Source: Streptomyces agglomeratus
GTDB taxonomy: Bacteria; Actinomycetota; Actinomycetes; Streptomycetales; Streptomycetaceae
Assembly (NCBI RefSeq): GCF_001746415.1
Contig: NZ_MEHJ01000001.1
Location: 8,004,501-8,068,500, forward strand
DNA length: 64,000 nucleotides
Direction: 5' to 3'
Below, one piece after another: positions 36,583-45,539 of the stretch. How positions within the stretch are numbered: the stretch's first letter is position 1; each line of letters opens with the position of its first letter. A program made the translations under genes and the position numbers. The notes below the pieces were generated by a model, which did no database searches, had not been told where the DNA came from, and saw only the letters and a program-made list of their open reading frames with translations.

Positions 36583-36760
36583 TTACGGGTTTACAGCGGG
36601 GACGTGGTGGCGGGGCTGCGGAATGTGGTCGCCCTGGCTCCTGGCGTGCAGGGCGGCGAAGTCGGCGTGGGCCGCCTCGATCGCCTCGGGGTATGCCTGG
36701 GCCTTCTCGTGCTCGGCGAGTGCCCCGTAGAGGCTGGCCAGGGAAGGGTGAGCCGTACGA
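36583..36760 (-). pseudogene. C-terminal fragment of an unknown gene
   Basis: The minus-strand frame AHPSLASLYGALAEHEKAQA and YPEAIEAAHADFAALHARSQ ends at 36583. It is helical and protein-like, but its upstream part is replaced by ligase sequence on the other strand. Confidence 0.3.
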
Positions 36761-36780
36761 ACACCACCGCGCAATCCTGG

Positions 36781-37084
36781 AAGCCGTGCCGTCGGCCGCA
36801 CCACGCCGCTGACGCCGGATGCAGCCAGGCAGCTTGCCGACCACCTCACCGAGGATGGCCCCGACCATCCGTGGACTGGTGTCCGGTTCAACGCCGCCTG
36901 GGGCAGCCGGGAACCCCTCGACCCGATCCTGGTCGTCCCCGGGCTGATCGCGGAGATCAGTGCCGATGCCGCGATCGATCGCGGCACCTGGCGTCACGCG
37001 TTGCGCTTCATAAGGCTGCGCCTGGACGTCGCGGTGACCGACGTGCCGCCGTTCGGGCAAGGCACCCAGCCCTCCAGCGGCTGA
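36781..37084 (+). pseudogene. ATP-dependent DNA ligase, C-terminal fragment
   Basis: AVGRTTPLTPDAARQLADHL, then HPWTGVRFNAAWGSREPLDP and HALRFIRLRLDV match the end of the ligase at 50540-50840 (AVGRTVPLLPDVSRQVGEHL, HPFEGVRFTAAWGS, HPLRFKRLRLDV). Only the oligonucleotide-binding C-terminal end remains; the catalytic domain is absent. It is a diverged second copy, not a recent duplicate. Confidence 0.7.
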
Positions 37085-37330
37085 GAGCTCCACGCCGATG
37101 CTCACAAGCTGCTGAGAGGGCGGTTCGTGAGTTGGTATCCGTTTCTCTGGTCGCGGGCCTTGGTCGGTTACTGCTTCCTGATGATGCCGATTTGACCAGG
37201 CGTTTCAGCTTGGTGCGCGTGCCTTCGATGTTCTTCGGCAGCAGTTCGTGGTCGAGGGCTTCGCAGACATCACTGGCCCGCGGCGGGCCGCTGGCCTCGG
37301 CGCGAGCCTGTTGAGCTCATACGGAGCAAG
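37075..37330 (-). pseudogene. Remnant of an IS-passenger winged-helix gene
   Basis: The minus-strand reading DVCEALDHELLPKNIEGTRT, then KLKRLVKSA, lines up with the C-terminal winged helix of the passenger at 9520-10047 (ITVGLGLETTPAKVEGVRSK, ARRLVERG). It suggests a lost IS5-type element of the same class. Confidence 0.4.
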
Positions 37331-37460
37331 CGATGCCCCGTCTGCGAGTTCGTAACGGGTGTGTGGCTTGGGCCGAGTCACGATGCGCAGCCGCGTATGC
37401 GCGGGAAACCCGTCCGCCGCTGTGCGCGACTCCCTAAGCTGGCCGGAGTGAGGGCCTGGC

Positions 37461-38864
37461 GTGTCGAATAGCCGCCGGGATGAGGCAGGGGAGCATGGCG
37501 TGACGGAGGCTGAGACGAGTCCGGGCGGGCTGGTGGACCGGCGCATGGCTCTGGCTCGTGAGTGGGATGGCCTGATCGGGCGAGTGCGGAAACTGAAGGG
37601 TTTCGAGGATTTCCTGCGCCCGCCCCGCCTCGAGGCGCTGTTACCGGCCGCGAGCGGCGGCCCCGTCGTCATCGTCAACGTCAGCCGGTGGCGGTGCGAC
37701 GCACTGATCGTGACCGAGGAGGGCGTGCGCAACCGCGCGCTGCCCGATCTGACGCTGGATCGGGCCATCGAGTGGACCAACACGTATCTGGGCGTCCTCC
37801 ACGCCGCGGAACAGGCCCGGCACGCACACCAGTTGACGCAGGACGCGGTGGAGACGGACCCGTACCCGGCCACCATCCGGGCCCAACTCCGCGCAGCGAG
37901 CGCAGTGATGGAGGCGGAGCGCCGCACGGACGACATGCTCACGACCCTGCAGGGACACCTGTGGGACAGCGTTGCCGAGCCCGTTCTCGACGAACTGGGT
38001 CTGAACCGGGTGCCACCCGCCGACGCGCCCTGGCCCCGGCTGTGGTGGTGCCCGACGGGACCTCTCACCCTGCTTCCCCTCCACACTGCCGGACACCACA
38101 CTGCCACTGCCGGTGAGGAAGTACCCCGCACGGTGTTCGACCGCGTCGTGTCCTCGTACACACCGACGCTGCGGGCGCTGCTGGAGGCGCGCGCCGGACG
38201 AGTTGCGGGCGATGCCACCACCAGTGACAACACCTGTTCCGCGAGCACCCCCACGAGTCAGACCGTCGCCGACGAGCGCATGCTCGTGGTCGCCATGGAC
38301 GACGCGCCGGGCCAGCCCCGGTTGCGCAACGTCGCAGCGGAACGCGACGCGCTCACGGCGCTCTTCCCGCCCGGATGCCGCACCCTATTGGAGGGCCCTG
38401 GCGCCACACGTGGCGCCGTCGACGCGGAACTCGCGCGGCACCGCTGGGTGCACTTCAGCTGCCATGGCGACCAGGACCTCTCCGAGCCGTCCCGCGGAGG
38501 TCTGCTGCTGCACGACGGGATGCTCAGTATCACCGACCTGGCCGCGCGCCGATTTCGCGGGGACTTCGCTGGCCTGTCCGCCTGCAAGACCGCCGTCGGC
38601 GGAGTGAACCTGCTGGACGAGACCATCACGCTGGCGGCCGCGCTGCACTACACCGGCTACCGGCATGTCATCGCGGCCCTGTGGTCCGTCGACGACGAGA
38701 CGGCGGCACGCGTGTTCAGCGCGGTGTACAGGGACGTCACCACCGGCGGACGCCTGCGGTCCGAGGCCGCCGCGCCGGCTCTTCACCGGGCCGTACGGGC
38801 TCTACGGGACGACGCGCCCGACGAGCCCCGACTGTGGACCCCCTTCACCCACATCGGACCGTAA
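37461..38864 (+). CDS. CHAT-domain caspase-like protease, 467 residues
   Basis: The CHAT domain is complete: VNVSRWRCDALIV strand, WWCPTGPLTLLPLH, His335 in VHFSCHGDQD and Cys375 in AGLSACKTAVGG, ending FTHIGP. The N-terminal TPR arm usual in this family is missing; the segment before the domain (MALAREWDGLIGRVRKLKGF) is where it would join. It starts at GTG 37461 with GAGGG upstream. It leads a coupled operon with a zinc-ribbon gene and a membrane-protein gene. A separate TPR arm of the same type, without CHAT, is at 40244. Either a short natural form or a 5'-truncated gene given a new start. Confidence 0.85.
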   Translation: MSNSRRDEAGEHGVTEAETSPGGLVDRRMALAREWDGLIGRVRKLKGFEDFLRPPRLEALLPAASGGPVVIVNVSRWRCDALIVTEEGVRNRALPDLTLDRAIEWTNTYLGVLHAAEQARHAHQLTQDAVETDPYPATIRAQLRAASAVMEAERRTDDMLTTLQGHLWDSVAEPVLDELGLNRVPPADAPWPRLWWCPTGPLTLLPLHTAGHHTATAGEEVPRTVFDRVVSSYTPTLRALLEARAGRVAGDATTSDNTCSASTPTSQTVADERMLVVAMDDAPGQPRLRNVAAERDALTALFPPGCRTLLEGPGATRGAVDAELARHRWVHFSCHGDQDLSEPSRGGLLLHDGMLSITDLAARRFRGDFAGLSACKTAVGGVNLLDETITLAAALHYTGYRHVIAALWSVDDETAARVFSAVYRDVTTGGRLRSEAAAPALHRAVRALRDDAPDEPRLWTPFTHIGP

Positions 38865-38933
38865 AGACGCCCGTTATGGATTATCTCAGCGCCTGGGCCG
38901 GTGAGGGCCCCTGCACACACGGGAGGAATACCC

Positions 38934-39386
38934 ATGTCCGATGGTTTGTTGGATCCGCAGCCCGCCCCGGGGGCGGCGCCGCGGCTGCCCGCCCCTCCCG
39001 TGTCCCCAACTCCCGGGGAGCCGGGTGGGCTTAGCGCACCTCCCGAATCGGACTCGGCCGGACGGGGAACGCTGGCGGGCCCCGAACCCTACGAGGAGGT
39101 CACGCGCCCGTCGTTCGCCGAGCAAGCGGCCTCCTTCGTAGCCGTTCCGACCCATGCAGGGGTGGTCTTCAAAGGTCTCTGCCCACGGTGCGGCGATCCG
39201 ATGGACTACCTGTACGTCAACAGTGTCGTCCGGTCCTTACTGCGCCGGAGGTCCACCCCGGTGGCAGCGGCTGAGCAGGCCGTTGTGCACATGATCTGCA
39301 CATGCTCCGTGTTCCACCCCGGTTGTTCTGAGGAGCGGGAAGGCTGCGGCGCGTACTGGAACGTCATCCTGGAAGTGGGACCGTGA
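38934..39386 (+). CDS. Zinc-ribbon-like protein in the second CHAT operon
   Basis: 150 residues from ATG 38934, with GGGAGGA seven bases upstream. The first 55 are Pro/Ala-rich and disordered. Then come LCPRCGDPMDYLYVNS (CxxC) and MICTCSVFHPGCSEEREGCG, offering four or more further cysteines and a His for zinc. No membrane segment. It lies 69 bases after the CHAT gene and overlaps the next gene by four bases (GTGA). It may be the CHAT substrate or adaptor; inference. Confidence 0.75.
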   Translation: MSDGLLDPQPAPGAAPRLPAPPVSPTPGEPGGLSAPPESDSAGRGTLAGPEPYEEVTRPSFAEQAASFVAVPTHAGVVFKGLCPRCGDPMDYLYVNSVVRSLLRRRSTPVAAAEQAVVHMICTCSVFHPGCSEEREGCGAYWNVILEVGP

Positions 39387-40030
39387 CCCTGCGCGTGACC
39401 CCAGGCCCTCCGGCCGGCCCTGCCGACCAGGTGGCCGCGCTACAGGACTACCAGCTGGTCAAGGACTCGCTGCCGCGTGTGCGGGCGGCTGCACTCGCCT
39501 GGCGCAACGGTGTCGGCGCCCTGCTGGCGGGCCTGATCGGCTTCGGGCTACTCAAAGGGCGCACGGACGTGGGGCAGCTGGCCTCGCCGTACGACGCGGC
39601 CGTCGGTTTCCTTCTCCTGGCGGCTCTGCTGGCCGGAACGGCGTCGGCCATGCTGCTCCTACGCGCCGCCCACGGCCGTCCCGCTGCGACCTCGATCAAG
39701 GAGTACAGGGCCCGCAGCGGGGGATCTGCGCTCGGCGCCGACCACATCGAGGCCCTCCGCGCTGCGGGCGCGCTGTTCTGGGGTGTGGTGTTGTCATTCT
39801 CCTGCACCGCGCTGCTGGTCATGGCCGTAGGCTTAACCTGGTACGGCCCTGCGAAGAAGGGTCCCGTCATCGAGGTCACCACCCCCACCGGCACTCGCTG
39901 CGGTGAGGTGGTTCGAATGACTGCGGGACGTCTGACCCTCAAGACCGACAGCGGCGAGGTAACGATCGATCTGACCCGTTCCGATGGCATGCGGGCCGTC
40001 GACTCCTGCGCACCCAAAGCATCGTCATGA
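39383..40030 (+). CDS. Membrane protein in the second CHAT operon
   Basis: 215 residues from GTG 39383. Helices at about 38-58 (GVGALLAGLIGFGLLKG), 70-95 (AAVGFLLLAALLAGTASAML) and 132-155 (LFWGVVLSFSCTALLVMAVG). They are followed by a small extracellular or periplasmic domain (IEVTTPTGTRCGEVVRMTAG, LTLKTDSGEVTIDLTRSDGM). No family recognised. Its coupling to the zinc-ribbon gene suggests a membrane-located output or sensor for the CHAT protease. Confidence 0.75.
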   Translation: MTLRVTPGPPAGPADQVAALQDYQLVKDSLPRVRAAALAWRNGVGALLAGLIGFGLLKGRTDVGQLASPYDAAVGFLLLAALLAGTASAMLLLRAAHGRPAATSIKEYRARSGGSALGADHIEALRAAGALFWGVVLSFSCTALLVMAVGLTWYGPAKKGPVIEVTTPTGTRCGEVVRMTAGRLTLKTDSGEVTIDLTRSDGMRAVDSCAPKASS

Positions 40031-40243
40031 AGAGCGGGGCGGCCGCCTATGGCGGCCTGGTGTCGTGAGAGCACTTTATGGCGGATGCCTGCGCCTGCGC
40101 GTGCACTCCGCTACTTTATGTCCGGGAGCAGGGGAATCGACCTGTCTTTTCGGTTTCGGGGTGGGGAAACGCGCTTGACGGACTCGCGAGCCGACTAGGG
40201 GTGGGCTCAGCGTGCGTGTGTCCCAGTTGAACGAGGGGGGCGC

Positions 40244-41056
40244 ATGCGGGACGAGGCGGAACTGTTGCTTTCGGCGCTGCAGGCTCGGGTGGGCCGCTGG
40301 GTGCATGACGCTGACCCTGCGGGGGTGCTCGATGAGCAGGCTTCACAAGAGTTCGAACGTCTGATCTCCATTGCGCAGGCCGCCTGGCCTGCGGATCCAC
40401 CTGGTCGAGCGCTGGCGGTGTTCGCCGAGTTTCTCTGGTGCCGTTTCTGCGCCGATCCCGCAGGATGCGTCGGCGATCTGTACGCCAGTACGGGCCTGTC
40501 CGCCCTGATCTATCCAAGAGATCCCGGGAGCGTCCCCGAGCAGCTGCGTCCTTTCATGGCCACGAGCCTGATTGCCAGTCATGACCGGGACACATGGGGT
40601 CCACTGGTTGCGAGCGCGATGCTTGGACAGCCGGATCCGCAGAGTGTGGCGGACAGTCGCCCGACGCTGTCTGACGGAGGGGATCGCGCTCTCTTCCTGT
40701 CCCAGTGCGGCAACCATGTGGGCGAGCTGTTCGAGGAACTGCGTGTCCGCACCGATCTCGACGACTCGGTTCGGCTCTGTAACGCCGCCGTCGACGTCGC
40801 TGGTTTCGAGCACCCTCATCGGGCGGCGCTGCTGCAGAACCTCGCGGTCGGCCTGCAGACGCGTGCGCACCACACACAGGCCCTCGACGACCTGAACCGC
40901 TCGATCGATGTGGGTCGAGAAGCTCTCGCCGCATGTGCCCACGACGAGGCCGTCCGGACGACGATCCTGACGAGCTACGGCACCACCTTGCAGTACCGCT
41001 TCGACCGGACCGGGCGGCTCGACGACCTGCAACAGGCCATCAGCGCGGGTCGGACT
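40244..41056 (+). pseudogene. TPR arm of a CHAT protein, truncated
   Basis: From ATG 40244 (GAGGGGGG upstream) about 270 residues match the N-terminal TPR part of large Streptomyces CHAT proteins (LLLSALQARVGRWVHDADPA, ALLQNLAVGLQTRAHHTQAL, LDDLNRSIDVGREALAACAH). The frame leaves this family after LDDLQQAISAGR (41055) and runs on in unrelated sequence to 41302. The CHAT domain is missing. With 37461-38864 it looks like one gene type broken in two by rearrangement. Confidence 0.7.
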
Positions 41057-41144
41057 GCGCCAGGAGCACGAGCAGTTCGTCGATGTCCTTGCCGAGCAGC
41101 TTCTCCAGCTCCGCGCGGTCGGGCGACATCTGTCCTTCGGACAT
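41040..41144 (-). CDS. Short open frame with strong ribosome site, probably truncated
   Basis: ATG 41144 is preceded by AGGAGAG at good spacing. The 34 residues (MSEGQMSPDRAELEKLLGKD, then IDELLVLLAQ) look like a real acidic helical start, but the stop falls in the foreign CHAT sequence at the junction. It may be the beginning of a small peptide gene cut by the same rearrangement. Confidence 0.35.
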   Translation of the reverse strand: MSEGQMSPDRAELEKLLGKDIDELLVLLAQSDPR

Positions 41145-41561
41145 GTCTCTCCTATTGTGCTGTTCTCTCCAGTACGCCGAACGTTTGCATCGTAGGCATA
41201 CGCGCCGTCAGCAGGAGCCGGGAACCTCGTAGTCGCCCAGAAATGGTGCTGAGCCTGGACGAGCGCAGCTCAAATGACCGCCCCGCACCATGCCCGGAAT
41301 GATGTCGGGTACGGCATTGCGCGTAGCAGGCCCGCCGGCGCCTACCCCTTGCTGACCGCCGTCAGGATCTCCGGCAGGCGGGACGCCGTTCGCGGGGCGG
41401 CCAGGCGAGGCCCGCCCAGGTGATCAGGGTGCCGTACGCCGTGCCGAGCGGGGAGGAGCGTCCAGGTCCAGGGCCCGCCGTTCTCCGAGACGTGGAGCGC
41501 GATGGTGAAGGCGATCACGGGGGGCGCACAGAAGGGCGGCCGAGACCATTAAGTGGAGCCC

Positions 41562-41600
41562 CCTCTCGGTGGAGTCCACCCGATGGGCTCCACCGAGAGG
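41562..41600. repeat. 13-bp perfect inverted repeat
   Basis: CCTCTCGGTGGAG (41562-41574) and its complement CTCCACCGAGAGG (41588-41600) with a 13-base loop. No T-tract follows. It could be a terminator or a protein-binding site. Confidence 0.7.
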
Positions 41601-41652
41601 ACTCCACTCCGGTGCGCACCGCGATGTCCGCCCCCGCACCCGGTGCGCCTCG

Positions 41653-41842
41653 CGACGATGCCCGGCGCTCTCGCGCGCACCACGATGTCGAGCATCCGAT
41701 GCTCCGCACCGCACGCGATGCGCACCGCCCGGATCGCGCGCACCAGCCGACGATGCCGGGCACTCTCGTGCGCACCACGATGTCCGGCACCCGATGTTCC
41801 GCACTCCACCCGGTGCGCACCACCCGGGTCGTGCGCACCGGC
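41653..41842 (+). repeat. Tandem 95-base repeat, two copies
   Basis: Copy 1 starts CGACGATGCCCGGCGCTCTC at 41653 and copy 2 CGACGATGCCGGGCACTCTC at 41748. Both continue with GCGCACCACGATGTC and a ...CCCGATG(C/T)TCCGCAC block. Copies differ at roughly one base in six, so the duplication is old. Confidence 0.65.
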
Positions 41843-42178
41843 GGCCTGACCCCTTGTCCGCCTCCGGCCGGGCGAACCGGCCCCCCTTGTCCGCCTCCAG
41901 GCAGGAACCCAGCCACCCCTTGTCCAGCTCGGAGTGGGCGCACGTTTCCCCTTGACCACCTTCGCTACCGGAGCGTTTCCCCTTGCCAGAGCCGGTCCCG
42001 ACCGCCGATCAGATCGAAGTCAAGGGGGCATGTGATATAGGAGTCCGCCCCCGCCCCCGCCTGCGGACGGCGAACAGCGACGTGATGCGCGCACTCGATA
42101 CACGCGATGCGCGGTGCGCACCGCACCTCCCGTCGGTGGCGCGCGCACGATGCGCACCACCGACGGGCTCGGTGCGCA

Positions 42179-42643
42179 CTACACGCCGGTGGTGCGCTCC
42201 ACGGGTGCATCGGCCGGTGCGGGGTGTGCTTCCATCGCCTGCTCCATCCCGATGGCCTCCAGCTGGCGGAGTACGCCGGCGACGTCCCCGGGCTCCTCCG
42301 TGAGGATGTTCTCGGTGAAGCGGACGATGGTCTGGGCAATGCCCGGTGCACCGGCCAGGCACTCGCCGTCGCAGAGGAGCTCCAGCAGGAGCCGCCCGAG
42401 TGCCGCTGCCAGGAAGGAGTGCGCGCACGGCTCCCCGTCGCAGTCGTCCACGGCGGTGACCGGGATGAAGACGCGTGCGGCGACGTCCAGGAGCAGCCGG
42501 TGCAGCTCCGGGCCGGTGTCGTCGGCGACCGCGCAGGCGGTGTCGATGTCGTCGGCCTGCAACGCCCGGATGTAGGCGAAGGCGTCGGCGATGTCTCCCG
42601 GCTCCATCGGGGCGAGCGGCGCGGTGACGGTGTTCTCGGGCAT
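42179..42643 (-). CDS. Hypothetical acidic protein, 154 residues
   Basis: MPENTVTAPLAPMEPGDIAD begins it. It is mostly helical and acidic (ADDIDTACAVADDTGPELHR, LFDV-type helices) with two cysteines in VDDCDGEPCAHS. No family recognised. Divergent from the HEPN-like gene, with a possible small gene between. Confidence 0.6.
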   Translation of the reverse strand: MPENTVTAPLAPMEPGDIADAFAYIRALQADDIDTACAVADDTGPELHRLLLDVAARVFIPVTAVDDCDGEPCAHSFLAAALGRLLLELLCDGECLAGAPGIAQTIVRFTENILTEEPGDVAGVLRQLEAIGMEQAMEAHPAPADAPVERTTGV

Positions 42644-42652
42644 GAGGGCTCC

Positions 42653-42801
42653 TCACGTACGGGCCGCCCCGCTGATCGCGGCGGCCTCGAAGACACCCTC
42701 GAACCGCGGCCCTGTGGACAGAGTCCGCGCACCATCGGTGACCGCCGCCGTGTGGCTGCCGCGCCGCGTTTCTCCTTGACCTGGTCCGCCACGTGCGACA
42801 T
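42653..42801 (-). pseudogene. Possible tiny gene, frameshifted
   Basis: MSHVADQVKEKRGAA (from 42801) in one frame and HTAAVTDGARTLSTGPRFEG, then VFEAAAISGAART-stop (42653) in another would make one 48-residue protein after a one-base correction near 42755. It ends ten bases before the next gene. Weak ribosome site. Confidence 0.3.
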
Positions 42802-42903
42802 ACCGCCCATTTCGATGGGGGAGAAATCTCCGTCCCGGCACGCTGAGCGACGACCGGGCAAGAGCCGCTGCCGCCCGGGGCGCGCTGCTGGGAGACTTCG
42901 CGG

Positions 42904-43374
42904 ATGACCACGCAGCGGCTGCCGTTCCCGGTCCCGGATGAACGCGCCCACCACTTCGTCGACAGCTACGCCGACATGCACGACCTCGTTGAGGACCTGG
43001 TCGTGCCCGACGGTGTTCCCGAGGCCGCGGCGACGGTTCTGCGCACCGCCCGTGAACTGCTGCGCCAGTCGTACTACTGCTACGAGTTCTCCATCGTGGC
43101 GGTCATGCACTCCCTGATCGCGGTGGAGATCGTGCTGCGCGACCGCATCCCGGAGGCGGGCGAGAAGCCGCTGCACGGGCTCATCAAGCAGGGCGCCGAC
43201 GCGGGCATCCTGACGGCCCGGCAGGCGGATTACCTCGACTACGGTCGGCAGATCCGCAACGGCATGGCGCACGGCCGGACCACGCACGCGGTGATGCCGC
43301 CGGCCATGGCGGCGGAGATGGTGACGACGTCGTTCGCGATCGTCTCCGAGCTCTGCGCGGCGCCCGCCGGATGA
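42904..43374 (+). CDS. HEPN-like helical protein
   Basis: 156 residues, nearly all helix (ATVLRTARELLRQSYYCYEF, then VAVMHSLIAVEIVLRDRIPE). Near the end, RQIRNGMAHGRTTH has an R-x4-H motif (Arg118, His123), the signature of HEPN RNases and related helical dimers, and LDYGRQIRNGMAHG is the usual 'R(N/D)xxxH' loop. It could be an RNase toxin, or an inactive HEPN-fold protein like those annotated as DUF4145. No obvious antitoxin is adjacent except possibly the divergent 42179-42643 gene. Confidence 0.55.
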   Translation: MTTQRLPFPVPDERAHHFVDSYADMHDLVEDLVVPDGVPEAAATVLRTARELLRQSYYCYEFSIVAVMHSLIAVEIVLRDRIPEAGEKPLHGLIKQGADAGILTARQADYLDYGRQIRNGMAHGRTTHAVMPPAMAAEMVTTSFAIVSELCAAPAG

Positions 43375-43435
43375 TCACGGCTCGGTAACGGTGCTCGGTC
43401 GGATGTCACACCGTTGATTTTCGCAACACCTCTAG

Positions 43436-44875
43436 TAGGGCTTGGTCAGGTTGGTTGTGGTTGAGCGTTTCCTTCTGGCCCGGTGTTGCGTTGAGGGGGT
43501 GTGACTCCGGATGAGATTGTTGCTGTGCGTGGTGAGTTGGAGGACTTCGCGGCGGAGGTTTTCGAGCCGTTCGCGAGGAACGACCAGCGTCGGTGGGGGC
43601 AGGTCTATCTCCGGGGCCTGCTCACGGACGGGCAGCGCAAGTCGGTCGAGCCGATGGCCGCCCGGCTCGGGGAGGACGGGAACCGGCAGGCCCTGGCCCA
43701 CTTCATCACCACCAGCCCGTGGGACCCCGCGCATGTGCGGGCCCGGCTGGCCTGGAAGATGGAGAAGGCCATCCTGCCCACCGTGCTGGTCTTCGACGAC
43801 ACCGGGTTCCTCAAAGACGGCAACGCCTCGGCGTGCGTGTCGCGGCAGTACACCGGCACCGCCGGCAAGGTCACCAACTGCCAGGTCGGTGTATCCCTGC
43901 ACCTGGCGTCCGACCACGCGTCGGCGGCGGTCAACTGGCGGCTGTTCCTGCCCGAGACCTGGGCGCCCGGGTCCGCGAAGGCCGATCCTGCCAAGGTCGC
44001 CCGCCGCACCGCCTGCGGCATTCCCGACGACATGGGGCATGTGGAGAAGTGGCAGCTCGCACTCGACATGCTCGATGAGACCCGCTCGTGGGGCATCGAG
44101 GTGCCGGTGGCCGTCGCGGACGCCGGATACGGCGACGCGGCGGCCTTCCGGCACGGCCTCCAAGCCCGCGGCCTGAACTACGTCGTGGGGATCTCCACGA
44201 CCTTGTCGGCTCAGCCCGGCGAAGCCGTGCCCGTGACCGAGCCGTACTCCGGAACGGGACGCCGGCCGGTGGCGAAGTACCCGGACAAGCCGCAGTCGGT
44301 GAAACAGCTGGTCATCGCGGCAGGCCGGAAGGCAGCAAAGCCGGTGCAATGGCGTGAGGGCTCCCGGCCCGGCACCGGCCGCAGCGGCTTCAAACGGATG
44401 TACTCGCGGTTCATGACGTTGCGGATCCGGCCCGCCGGACGCGAGGTCCGCCAAGCGGCCGACAGTCCGGAACTGCCCGAGTGCTGGCTCATCGCCGAGT
44501 GGCCCGCCGACCAGGCCGAACCCGTCCAGTTCTGGCTCTCCGACCTGCCCGCCGACACCCCGCTGACCACCCTGGTCCGCCTGGCCAAGCTCCGCTGGCG
44601 CATCGAACACGACTACCGGAGATGAAACAGGCCCTGGGCCTGGCCCACTTCGAGGGCCGCACCTGGAACGGGTGGCACCACCACGTCACCCTCGTCTCCG
44701 TGGCACACGCCTTCTGCACCCTGCAACGACTGGCCAGAGCCCCAAAAGACACGGCGCCGGCCTGAGCCTCTACCACGTCGTCCGCGAGCTACAGACCCTC
44801 CTCGCCACCTGGCCGGCGCCTGCCCAACATGTCACCGCGGCATACCCACACCCACCCCAACCTGACCAAGCCCTA
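43436..44875 (+). mobile_element. IS701-family element, CTAG target duplication
   Basis: Inverted repeats TAGGGCTTGGTCAGGTTGG (43436) and its complement (to 44875) are perfect over about 19 bases. CTAG flanks the element at 43432-43435 and 44876-44879, the four-base duplication expected for IS701. The transposase is frameshifted, so this copy needs help to move. One of its ends recurs alone at 52828-52863. Confidence 0.9.
43501..44870 (+). pseudogene. IS701 transposase, two frameshifts
   Basis: The frame from 43501 carries VLVFDDTGFLKDG (first Asp), VADAGYGDAAAFR (second Asp) and stops at 44625 just after RWRIEHDYRR. The family continues EHDYREMKQALGLAHFEGRT, found in another frame from 44619; one G is missing in CGGAGATG. 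A second shift near 44755 separates KDTAPA from SLYHVVRELQTLLATWPAPA. Decay or sequencing slips in G/C runs. Confidence 0.82.
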
Positions 44876-44879
44876 CTAG

Positions 44880-45063
44880 GCGCTCCGAGCCTGGTTGTGG
44901 TTGGCGGCCGACCGGGACCTGTTGTTTCATCAGCCATCTGGTGGGAGGTGGCCGGCGCGAAAGGTAGGTGCTGCCCCTGGTGGGTAGTGCACTGCTGACC
45001 CCACGCCAATGTGGCGGGCCTGCGCCTGCGCAGGGGGGCATCCACTCAGAAGGGGAGTTGACA
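44880..45063. promoter_or_regulatory. Upstream region of the DUF1918 gene
   Basis: About 180 bases with no gene. It contains a second GGTTGTGGTTGG word like the IS701 subterminal sequence and the GGGGAG ribosome site at about 45052. Confidence 0.3.
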
Positions 45064-45264
45064 ATGCACGCAAGCAAGGGTGACCGCCTTGTGATGCACG
45101 GCCGGGTCGTCGGCCAGCAGGACCATGTGGTGGAGATCGTCGAGGTTCTGGGGCCTGACGGAACACCGCCCTACCGTGTGCGCGCAGAGAACGGCCACGA
45201 AACGATCATGAGCCCTGGTCCGGACTCTGTGGTCGACCACCGCAAGTCTTCGGACCAGGGCTGA
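45064..45264 (+). CDS. DUF1918 protein
   Basis: 66 residues from ATG 45064, GGGGAG seven bases upstream. MHASKGDRLVMHGRVVGQQD, EIVEVLGPDGTPPYRVRAEN and GHETIMSPGPDSVVDH are the family signature, a small SH3-like barrel found across actinobacteria, often as several paralogues. Function unknown. Confidence 0.9.
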   Translation: MHASKGDRLVMHGRVVGQQDHVVEIVEVLGPDGTPPYRVRAENGHETIMSPGPDSVVDHRKSSDQG

Positions 45265-45323
45265 GGTAGCAGGGGCACTCCTGGACCACGCGCTTTGATG
45301 TTCGTACTCGCTGAGCGGTCGGG

Positions 45324-45539
45324 TCATCGCCGGCCATCCCACCCTGCGGCCCGGCCTTTCAGGGCCAGCGTCCCGCCGGCCTCCAGCAGGGAACGCAGCC
45401 CCACGTAATGGCGCTGCCAGTCGATGGTCCACCCCAACTGCCCGGGGTTCGGTGGCGTGGCAGGGCGGCCAGGGTGCCGGTGCTCCCCGCCCGGAACGCC
45501 CGCCTCTGATCGCTCTGACATGCAAACGAGAGATCGCAC
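45324..45539 (-). pseudogene. Helicase-associated domain fragment
   Basis: The minus-strand frame NPGQLGWTIDWQRHYVGLRS, then LLEAGGTLAL, matches the repeat found in C-termini of Streptomyces plasmid- and telomere-proximal helicases ('W.DWQRHY..L..LL..GG'). Neither the helicase core nor the next repeat is present. A second piece of this kind is at 63476-63880. Confidence 0.5.

Larger units (their letters stand above)
41145..42178. other. Gene-free GC-rich region with repeats
   Basis: About 1 kb without a supported gene. It contains a 13-bp inverted repeat (41562-41600), about two tandem copies of a 95-base unit (41653-41842), more than ten TGCGCAC-type words between 41600 and 42195, and a run of CCCCTTGTCC/CCCCTTG words at 41846-42025. 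The plus frame 41420-42040 is a by-product of the repeats. It could be an origin, a partition site or worn regulatory DNA. Confidence 0.45.

Noticed and set aside
41965..43287. Minus-strand frame of 440 codons
   Set aside because: It spans the repeat region and the antisense of two better genes; composition is His/Arg/Ser-rich with no domain.
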